Shown here: positions 35,787 through 47,700 of the stretch, in pieces
Layout: each line of letters starts with the position of its first letter
How positions within the stretch are numbered: the stretch's first letter is position 1
Source: Apostichopus japonicus
Lineage: Eukaryota; Echinodermata; Holothuroidea; Aspidochirotida; Stichopodidae
Assembly: GCF_037975245.1 (NCBI RefSeq)
Contig: NC_092570.1
Span: 6,553,001-6,617,000 of the forward strand
Direction of reading: 5' to 3'
Length of the DNA stretch: 64,000 nt
The notes under the pieces: model-generated
Seen by the model: only the letters and a program-made list of their open reading frames with translations
Database searches by the model: none
Told to the model about the DNA's origin: nothing
Translations under genes and position numbers: made by a program

Positions 35787-38700
35787 TTAAGGAGATGCAG
35801 AGAGTAAAAGGTTCACCTGAAGTTGGAAGAAAAAAGAAAGACAGTAGAAGATTTTAATTGTTTTAAAGGATAATTTGATAAATTAATGGTACCACTTAAT
35901 TCAGGCTATTTATGCCCTACCTTCATAGTGGTGAAAGACCACAACCATTCCACAACAGTTCTTCATGTAAGGAAAGTGTTCATTTGTAGTTCCATGTATT
36001 AAGAACTGTTCATTCATACTTAGTAAAGATTCCTAAATCCTATTGGTCCATTCAGGTCAGCTGACCGTGGTTAATCCTGTGAGTAACGCACGGTAAAACT
36101 ACGGGGCATCACTTTAATAAATCTTTGGTTATATGTAACCAAAAATGTTTTGTTTTATGATTTTTCCCCCACACAAATGGTAGTGTATGAATGAACGGGG
36201 TTAATGAACGGTCTAGCATGCGTTACTCACATGATTAATGCACTTCGGGTGTTAATGCTATCGCTGGATGCACTCGGGCTCCGCCCTCGTGTATCGCTTG
36301 CATTATCCCCCGATCGTGCATTAATCCTGTGAGTAACGCACGCTAGACCGTTGATTAACCCCTTATTGTAACTAGTTATATCCTACCTTCATAATGGTTT
36401 AAGACCATAACAAATTAGGGAAAAGTGTTCATTTTGTAGTTCCTTGTACTAAGAACTGTTGTAACTAGTTATATCCTACCTTCATAATGGTTTAAGACCA
36501 TAACAAATTAGGGAAAAGTGTTTATTTCGTAGTTCCTTGCATTAAGAACTGTTGTAACTAGTTATATCCTACCTTCATAATGGTTTAAGACCATAACAAA
36601 TTAGGGAAAAGTGTTCATTTAATAATTCCTTGTACTAAGAACTGTCGTAACTATCTATATCCTACCTTCATAATAGTTTAAGACCATAACAAAGTAGGGA
36701 AAAGTGTTTATTTTGTAGTTCCTTGTACTAAGAACTGTTGTTACTATTTATATCCTACCTTCATAATGGTTTAAGACCATAACAAATCAGGGAAAAGTGT
36801 TTGTTTCGTAGTTCCTTTTACTAAGAACTGTTGTAACTATTTATATCCTACCTTCATAATGGTTTAAGACCATAACAAATTAGGGAACAGTGTTTGTTTC
36901 GTAGTTCCTTTTACTAAGAACTGTTGTAACTAGTTATATCCTACCTTCATAATGGTTTAAGACCATAACAAATTAGGGAAAAGTGTTTATTTCGTAGTTC
37001 CTTGCATTAAGAACTGTTGTAACTAGTTATATCCTACCTTCATAATGGTTTAAGACCATAACAAATTAGGGAAAAGTGTTCATTTAATAATTCCTTGTAC
37101 TAAGAACTGTCGTAACTATCTATATCCTACCTTCATAATAGTTTAAGACCATAACAAAGTAGGGAAAAGTGTTTATTTTGTAGTTCCTTGTACTAAGAAC
37201 TGTTGTTACTATTTATATCCTACCTTCATAATGGTTTAAGACCATAACAAATTAGGGAACAGTGTTTGTTTCGTAGTTCCTTTTACTAAGAACTGTTGTA
37301 ACTATTTATATCCTACCTTCATAATGGTTTAAGACCATAACAAATTAGGGAACAGTGTTTGTTTCGTAGTTCCTTTTACTAAGAACTGTTATAACTATTT
37401 TTATCCTACCTGTTCTGCAGACGGACATCCAATAATCTGCTGATCTTCTTCCGTGTAGTTATCTTTAACTAGAACTTCAAATCTCTGGAAAGACTGTTGT
37501 ATGTTTGTCTGAGGAACAACGTGAAACAAAGCAAAAAATGTGTTAAACAAAGTTAGGACATTAATATAAATGAGTTAAATTCACCAAGTTTACACCACTA
37601 TTTCCTCTAACAGAATGTTGGTTGGTAAGTCAGAATGCCAATGGGATTATCAATGGGATTACAAATGGGATTATCAATGGGATTATCAGGTATTATGTCT
37701 CCTCTTTACATCAACAAAAGAAATGACCATATTTTAAATTTCATTTTGCTCCAAATATCAAACCTTGGGATACTTTAAATTCCCTACGCTATGTATGTGA
37801 TTACGGTCTTATTGCTGCTGTAACAGACTCTAAAGTTAAATGGACTGAGAAATTTCTTTTAATATTGACTTAAGAAAAAGTATTTTTGAATAGGAAATGT
37901 AAAGGGACAAAAATACACAAACAATCACACAAACATAACAAACTAAACTAAACAAACAATTGGGATATGCCCTCAGGAAACCATTAGCATCATATTGTAG
38001 CAGCTCTTTAATATAATTGCTTGGTTACAATGCCAATATAGGACTTCTTGTAATTACCAATGTGACATACCTTAACCGGTCTGAAGAGAATGTATTCTGT
38101 ATCCTTATTAGCTAGATATAGAGACATTTTCTCAAATATAACAGATACTAAGGATTTTATCTGTTTGTTGGTGATCCCAACAATATCTCTCAGCTTCTCT
38201 GTAAAGAAGAAGAAAAATACACCAACTTCAACAGTTACTCAGAAGAATTCCATTTAGCTATCATTCCAAAATTCTACACGGAGAGATGTGACCGAAATTT
38301 TAGCACGTTGAAACTTCAGAAGTTTTGCAAAACTGCTTCCCTTTTTTCATGTATCCTAATTTTGTTAGCAGATAATGACAATTATTAAATTAGACAATTA
38401 GATCTATCAGTAAGGAAATAGACACTGATGGTTGCAGTCCCTCTCCACCCCTACCCCCCCCCTCCAAATAAAACCCATTTATGACCATTTGTCATCTTTC
38501 TTAATACATTAGAAGCTCTGTATGTCATCTAATCACAGCTTTGTAAAATCACTAGTCAATCTAAAGAGAGATCCCTTTCCTGTTTCACAAAATGAACTGG
38601 ACTTGCTCTGAGCAATGATGACAGCGGTTAAATTTAGGATTCGATTTATTGCAGATATTATTGAACGGAGAAGCAAGAATAACATAAAGTTGTTTACTAT

Positions 38701-41700
38701 GTGTATGTCTAAAACATCATCATGATCATACACTTACAGTCTTGACGTTTTAACAGATACTGGACTGAGAGTGGATCAACCTTTTTTTGGCCTGAGCTCT
38801 ACCTTGGGTGATTTTTCTTAAAAGGTATGTATATGTCTAAAATTAACAAATTGCAACTTTGTTCATGTTCATTGGGGGGAGGGGGAAGGAGGGGAGGGGG
38901 AGGGGAGGGGAGGAGGGAGTAAGAACACTATCAAGTATATCTGTTAACTCAAACAGGTGCATTTAGTTGATGATTAGTCTTACCAGTTTAAGCGAACAAC
39001 TTTCCCCCATTTTTTGGTTATTCTTTTCTTTTTTCATTTTTGTATTCATTTTTGTCTTTTTTTACTTTATATCTGGTGTAGATAATTGATAATCAACCAA
39101 TCAAAAACCAACACAATCACACAATGGATTACTCAACATATGCTCACCTGGATTGGCAAATGGCTGGCTCCTTAAAGACACCTTAGGTCCCTCTCCCTCT
39201 TGGCCAATATTCTTGACTACTTCAGCCTATAAAAGATCAAAAGTGAATCGTTAGCATTCAATCATGTTAATTTCATTCGATTCATATCTTTACCCCAGAA
39301 ACTTTGTTTTAGTTTTCATCTTGCTTTATAGTTGCTCGTAGTGAATCGTTAGGATGAGGTTTTATTCCGATTTACTCCAGGTTTTACGAAACGATGCATC
39401 TTGTAAAAACTGTGCTGTTACATTAGTTAAAAATAACCTACGAAATGAGCTGGTTACAAAACAGTCCGTAGTCACGCTCTTCTTCAATCCTACCAAAAAT
39501 GTCCCGAATAATGGCAGACGAATTTGTAGCACGTGCTCCTGGCAAAATAGACTCGCTTTCAGGGAAATGGCCTGGTAGAATACATCTCCTCGGTTTATGA
39601 CATCAAAATTACACTGGTTGGAAAAAATAGTCACAAAAATATGAGATTTGAGGTTAAAAAGATAGAAAATTTCAGAATGCAAATTTATACCTTTGTCAGG
39701 AATGTAGTAAGTTCGAGTGTCATGACGTGTGTACAGTGCCTAATGAATCCCTCACAGGTCTTCTTCAGCTGGTTATCTACATCCTTCTTGGAGTCGACGT
39801 AATACTCTGTCACAAGTGGAGCTCCCTAGAAACAAAAGGGGGAGAAGAGATAGAAGACATTTTCACCTCAAAACAGCTTTTTCCTCAAGAAAGGGAGCCT
39901 ATCTATTAAACGCTCACACAAAAGAGTAGAATTAGCTATATTGATATATGAACACTTTCATCACAATATCATGTTTATCATGTAAATTTACAGAGTTGAG
40001 TTACTCTACCTTAGGTGGTTAAATGTGATGGTATTTGATGTCAAAAGCATTAACATCTTTGGAAAAGCATTGGTTTCCTTTTGCTACTGATTTTTCCATT
40101 AATAATATATTAAAAAATAAATATTATATAATAATATATTAAATATATAAATAATAATATATTAAAAAACAAAATTTGATATTTTTTTTAATAGAAAGAT
40201 TTTACACTTGGAAACCTTCTCTTTAGATGTTCTACAAACTGTTGAAATAAAGTCCACTCAAAAGCAAAGTGTTTCATGGAGATCTGCAACACATCTTTTA
40301 CAAGGACACACCTGTAAGATTTAACCAGATTTATAACTAGTCACTTCAGTTTGCGATCAAGTCAACCCAAGTCACTACTGGCGATTTTCCTGTCTCGGGT
40401 AGAATCATAAACTTGAGTCACTGTATTCCCTATATGTGAAAAAGTTGACACTTTCAGGACCTTTTACCTTTTGATATTTGGTCACAATATTTTGATATTC
40501 CAGTCGTGACCTTATACAACGCTGGGTTCCACACACATCACATGTGTGGATCAGATGATACAGCGTTCGTGCTGCAAAGATTAACACAAACTACATATAT
40601 GCATATACATGCATCATATGTATTTTATGAAATATGGTATGAAATATTTTTGTATATATATTTATGTATATATATATCTATATATTTGTATTTGTTATTT
40701 TTTTGTTGTATATATATTTGTATATATATTTTTGTATATATAATATATTGTATATAAATATTTTATAAAATATTTATGAAATATTGTATTGTATGTCATA
40801 TCAAATATGGAAAAGAAAAATAGGATACAAAAATTCCATGAAACATGACAAACCTCTAATAAAAACTCCAGGACGGAATTATTACTTCCCAGAGAGAACA
40901 ATCTTCCTTTCTTGCTGAAGAAATCCATGGCAGCATCTGTGTAAACAAGACATTACATCACTTTTTAAGGACCAACCTCTCCTGCTTCCTGCACCCTTAC
41001 TCTCCCTCCTTTTCTCTTCACTTTCTACTACCATTTATCCTAACTTTTCTTTGCTGCACCCTATTAATTCCTCCCCCCCCCCCCTTTGGTCCTTAGAATT
41101 TCTACCCCAAGGTGTGAAAACTCAAACCTTTGTGTATCTCAACAAAGTACTACTTGTGACACAAGTTCAAGTACACAAAATACTACACTACCAAAGAGCA
41201 CATATCATCATTTGGATTGCACATATCATCATTTGGATTGCACATATCATCATTTGGATTGCACATTAATTCTAATAAATTTGAAAGATAATGTTTTATA
41301 GATACATATAAATAAGAAGTTATTTTAAGGTTATTCGACAAAAGCGGCTTAACTTCCTACTGATCTCTTTAGAACCAACTTTCCGTGCTAAAGCAGTTTT
41401 TAGAGTTTAAAAGTACTGTTTCAAAAATTATAACTGGTATTGAAATCTACCATTTAGCAATATTGCTAACCAATATTACTCTCAGACATATCAAAAATTA
41501 ATGTATTGCACAAAGCCCTCAGAAAGATAATTAAAATAAAAAATTTAGGTACTGAAAAAAAGGACAATCACTTACTTCTAGTTGATGAGAAATCTAAGGA
41601 AGTTTCTTTGATGGCAAATTCAACTTGGAATGGTGCAATCTGCTCCCGTAGAATCAGTAAATGTTTTATGAGAAAAAGTTCTCCGTCGACTTCACTCTAC

Positions 41701-44700
41701 AAACAGAGAAAGCAAAGGTCTATTGGGAATTGTACGATCAGGATATTTCCAATGGAACGGAAAACTATCTCTGTAAATTTAATGACATGGTAACCCGGTG
41801 TCTAAGGAACTAACAACTTCCTATTTCTACAGATTTTTATAGATTTCCAATAGAATCACTAGAAGATATTTGATAAGAAACAGCTCTCTGCCAAATTCAT
41901 CCTGCAAACAGATATGAATTGAAAGCATTTTGCGATGTATAACAAAGTATGAATAGTGCCATATGATCACGGATGTCAAAGGTCACTACTATTTTCACTG
42001 TTTTTTTATAATTTATGGCAGCTTAATTTGAAATTTTTGGCGCATAATTTCTCCCCCGTCATCGAAGACATTTAAACAGTAATCCAGATTGATAGTTTGT
42101 TTCGTTCGTATCACAACAGATGTAAGAAGACTCCACAAGACAGATCCGACGTGAATGACTTTCAAAAAAAAAAATAAATAAATTAAAAATAAAAATAAAA
42201 TGAATGACTTTCCACTAATATGCTACGTTGCGCTTTACTGATTGCAAAGGTTCACGGTTTATGGAAAATAAATTGCAGACAAGAAGAAGGAAACGATGAA
42301 GAACACAAACCTTTTTCTTAACAATGGAATCACTGGCTAATAGTAAAGACTGTATACAGCATTGTAAGATTTCCTGAGATAAACCTTGGAATATTGACCT
42401 CTGTTAGCGAAAAGAAATAAAACCATTTGTTTTGTTTTAAAATTAACGTTACGGACATAGCTTGTCGGGGAAAAATAACATAAAGGTATCTTTGTACGTT
42501 AATGTTTGCATTTGATCATAATTCGATATTTTCTTTGAATATGTCTGTGAAGTAATAAACACTTGTGACTATATAGTTTGGCATTGTGGACAAAATAAAT
42601 ACGAGGACGAAGCATAATTCCAAACTGTAAACTTCTGATGCCTGAATATTTATGATTAAAACAATTTTAGTATCCATAGATACTAAAAGTAGACACAAAA
42701 CCCAACCATCTTTTTTTGGTCTATGTGATAGAGATAACTGTCATTAATACCATCCACATACAACTCAGAAAAATTGTATTCCATTTAGGAGACATCACAG
42801 TCGTTAATTTAATGAGTGTCGAAAAAAAAAAAGAAGGAGTTACCTTTGTATCTTAATTTTAATTTTTATAGCTTTAGAAATTACCAGTTCAACTTCAGAA
42901 ATGATCATGAAAATGGCAAAAAAATACTTTCAACTTACATCTATACACCTGTAGAGCTTCGATAGGCAGACTAGGGTCCTTCTGACTGTAGGGTACCACA
43001 TCCCATGAAGGTCAGCGGGAGACATGGTGGAGTTACTTCTTACTGCCCGAGCAGTACCTGAATATGAACCAACAGAAGTAACTTTGTAGGCAGAGACATA
43101 ACTTAGTAACAAGTTTCTTCCAAGTTTTACTCATTTACACCCTTTTTTTAACCCCTTTACATGTGAGTACACAAAACCACCAAAACAAAAATCCCCGAAG
43201 TTATTTCCATTTCTCAGCAAAAGGGCATTTTTTAAATTCCAAACATGAAAAAGTGTAGCACTTTACATTAACAAAAAGTGACACTTTTAAGTAATGAAAA
43301 TGGGAATTATAAGGTTTTCACAAAACTGGGGGATGTGAATTACTGTGCCAACCCCTCCCCCTAACCTCTGTCCACCCCCCAGCTCCTTCACCGTTGCTCT
43401 CTTTTGATAGATGGAACAACCAAACATGTTCAAGGTCAATGTGTTTTCCATTTGTCTCTATAGCAACCACTTGTACTCACCAGCTCCTGTGAAGAGTTTT
43501 CCATTTATTGCAGCGCTAGCTTCACTCTGTCCATCTTGTATCGAAGATGCCGTCTCGTTGATATTCGCAACCTCTTTGCTGGTAGCTGAATCCACAGATT
43601 CGTTATCTGAATCTTTGGTAGCCGTCTGTTCAGCCGGTCTCTTCTCTTGCAAGCTCTCGGCTATACTCTGTCCGAAAAAGAAATTAAACATGTTTTGTGG
43701 AGTGTTCGGGTCAAATGGAAAGGCAATGGACTTGCAATCTAATGGTTGTAGGTTCAAGTCCTGCATAGATCATTAGGTTGCGTCCTTGGGCAAGGCACTT
43801 CGGCTTCGTTGCCCTCCAGGCGTACAAATCAGGACCTGCCAGGGTAACTTGTGAATATAGTTACGGTTTTATGACCGCACCCAACGGGAGGGACCCGAGG
43901 GGACATGTGGACGTTGTGTACTGTATTAACCTGGAGGGACTCTCTCAATGGTGCTCACTTGGATATGCGGGTGAGAACAGTTACCAATGACCAGGGGTCA
44001 ACTGTTGTATAAAGTTTGGGCGAGAAAGCATTGCATTGATACAATACTGTAAACCTTCTAACTTTAACGTTTTTTTGCTTTAGTTATATTTTAGAGGTTA
44101 TGAAAGCAATCAATAGTAAACACCCTTTCAAAAATCTTTTGATATTTTCAAGTATTAAAGATTAACTGTATTTCACTTATTTCAATTTAAAGAAAAAAAA
44201 ATCTAGCAGGTTGTCTTAGATTGATCAATTGCAATTTCTTTTGCAGATAGAAAGGTTTTGTCACAGCTAAAGGTTTGGTGAAAATTGTTGACCAAGAACA
44301 AACAGGCTGCTTTAATCAGACACTTTAATCAGACATCCTCATTAAGATGACAATAATAAAAAATAAAAAATAAAAAAAATAAAAACTTTAATCAAATGTT
44401 CGCATGTTACTAAAAGATGAAATACCTTCATCATTTCTAGTTTTTCCGGGTATGCGAGGTCACCAGGGGCTGGTTGATAGGACAGAATATCTGTCCTGAC
44501 ATAGACACTCGCTCTGTAGACCAGCCGTTCTTGAACGTCTTCTAACATCTGCCTGGCCAGGGCTCCGAACGCCCCCAGCTCCTCCGCTGCAAATATTAGG
44601 AGAAATAATTTAATCTTGGAAGTTTATTTCAAAGTTTTTTTTTCACTTATCGTGGAAAAAGTTTTCTCTCAAATGCAATACAAAACATGTTCTTGTTTGA

Positions 44701-47700
44701 TTCTGTCATATATTTTATAAGTTGTGATTCCTACAGATTTAAAATTCACCTCTGATTCTTGTTTTCTACTCAATCTGCTAGAACAGTTTATTCTGGTCGG
44801 ATAATGCTGTCGTTGCAATTTTGATGTGAATGCAAAAATGAAAATGAAAATCGACTGGATTGGAGAAAGTGAAAACTCTACCATTATTTAGAACATGATC
44901 CTGAAGCATTTCATTTTTCAAGATTCCGCAGAGCTCGGCGAGGGTCTCCAGATGGTTGATGTGTATGATCAGCGGTCGTAGAACATCGTATAAACTCATA
45001 CACAGACCCTCCAACATTTCGCTGCGGAAGAGTTAAATAGTATTTATTCAGATTTGATTGAACTTTGAGATGAAAGTTAGCAATATAAATATCACATTAA
45101 ATGCCATAATTAAATATTATATTTTAAATATTGTATTATTTATATATAATCCTCAAATATATATATATTGCAGACTTTTGGGCTTTTCACTAAAAAACAT
45201 TTATTTACTATTTATTCAAAACTGCCTCTCTCTTCAACTTGCACACCAAACTCTTTTGCCCACTTCTATATTATTTATATTCTATATTGTATATTATTTA
45301 TAATGGCATTTAATGTGATATTTACATTGACTAAAAATAATTTATTTATTATTTATTCAAAACTGCCTCTCTTCAACTTGCACACCCCCCTCTATTGCCC
45401 ACTTCCTTTCCTCTTATTTTTTTTCTTTCTTGTCTTTTCCATCACGTTGCTTCTGTGAAAGCGTTGCTTTAAACTTACCACTTGTGGAAGGTTGCATTAC
45501 ATCCTTCAGGCTCTCTAATAATGTTAACCCATACTTATTCACAAAGTAGACACAAATCTCCCAAAAGTGTACAGAATTATCACAAACTTTACTTCCAATA
45601 AAAACTCTGCCAAAATGTCTGCCATTTTCAGTGTTACTGCTATAGAAGTAAGTGTAAACAGTTTTATAAAACCAAGCCAGCAAATCATTTAATCATAAAA
45701 AATGAAAATAAACTACTCACTCGAGACCTTCCGTAGGCTGACTGAAGAAATGGAAGAAAAGTTGGTGTTCGTCTTCACAGACGTGCGCCATGAAAGCACA
45801 TCCGCTCCGAACCTAAAAGTGTCAACAAAAGTAGATCGTAGTTTATCACGAGATCCATTGCATCACCGGTTACTCCTCACAGGTACCAGGATTATCCAAT
45901 ACATGAGTACTCCAGGCATCACTTGATCTCTCTCTCTTCACACCTTAGTTTAATCTACAACAGATATACCTGTCAACTTTATAATCCAACCTACACAGAG
46001 CACCATTGACCTCCACCAAAATTTCACATTCCAAGCTGATATTAAACGTTAACCCTGATACACAATTATCCATTGATTTGATATAGTCCAGGCTGCATCC
46101 CAGCATTAATATGAGTATCAGGGGTATCCATGATATTACATTAACCAAACAGTGTAACCATTAGAACCCAATTTTCAATTAATCCAGTATAGTCCAGACT
46201 GCATCATAGCATTAATATGAGTACCAGGGGTATCCATGATATTACATCAACCAAACAGTATAAACATTAGTACCCAATTGTCAATTAATCCAGTATAGTC
46301 CAGTCTGCATCCCAGCATTAATATGAGTACCAGGAGGGTCCATGATATTGCATTAACCAAAACAGTACTTCAGTATAAAGATAAGTACCTAGTTATTCAT
46401 TATATCTATAAATGATACCTGTCTCATTATGAGTACCAAGGTCATTGAACAAATTTATGAACATATATGAGTACCAGGGAACTCCTCATACTCCATATTC
46501 TATACATTATTGCAATCTAAAACATGAACAGCAGGGGTAACCTACCATAACTTTATTATCAAAGTATAAATGAATAACGGAAAACTGAATGACCAAATTA
46601 GAGACAAAAAGTCCTCTTTTTTAATCCACAGATGTCGATCAAAATAAATCCTATATTCCGTACTGCATTGTGTTATAAATATGAGTTTTTCCATTTTCTT
46701 CCAAATACCACACCAGATTTCATATTAAATTAATTATGCCTTTCAAGGAGTGTACATAATAATATTCCCATTACTAATATACTATTTTTCTTTCACACCT
46801 AAGATAAGTTTTGCATGAGAATGGCTTGCAAAGAGTAAATGGATTAAAAATACAAAATGGATACAAAATAAATACATAAACTACAAAACGAAATACAAAA
46901 GTACAAAATGGATACAAAATGGACCAAAAATACAAAGTCATATCCAGAGGGTGGAATTAAATATATAGTTGTCTTACCAAGGCACAATGGTCTTTGCTAT
47001 GTTTAGTGGCCAGTTCTGTGACTGCTTGAAAGATACTCGGACCCAACAACTGCTGCCTCTGTTGAAAGTAACACTGGTGGCAGTCTTTTAGAAGGGTTTG
47101 ATACCTGATATGAAATGAAAAGTAAAATTAACATTCTTAAGGGTAAGGTAATGTAAAACGGGTGATATGGAATAATAGCAATGCATGTTATAAATGTTAA
47201 CTAACTATCAGATTTTGTATGTGCAGGCTATGATGCTGAATTTCTCAAAAAAAATGAAATTTCTGAGGGACTGTTTTTGGATTTAGTTCAAAAGGAGGCA
47301 TCCAGTTGTTCAGTATCAAGAACCAATTCTTGAACTTGAGCTATCCCGAAAAATTTGCGGTCGAACGTTTTGAAGTGATCTCTAGGACAAGCACCATGGA
47401 ATAGATCTTCCTTTGCGGTAAGTTTGATCAAAAGTTTTTACACTTTCTGAAAAAAGGAAATACAAACTGGAAAATGATTCTTACTCTGGACTTTTCCCAA
47501 GTCTCTGTTCAATCTGGTCCATCAAAGCTTTGACTTTTGGTGCGTTGGTCCTAAACTTTCCATAAAATAAAGTAAAGGCATTTTCTGAGGGGTTGACTGT
47601 CTGCTCCTGAGGAAAGATCAAGAAATCGATTACCAATTTCAACTGTATAATATTCATCCTATATTCATCAGTGAAAGCAAGTCACATTTAAAACCAGCAA

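Noticed and set aside
36366-37388. CRISPR-like array, because of regular unit spacing
   Set aside because: Units are contiguous 93-bp near-identical repeats without unique spacers, inside a eukaryotic intron.
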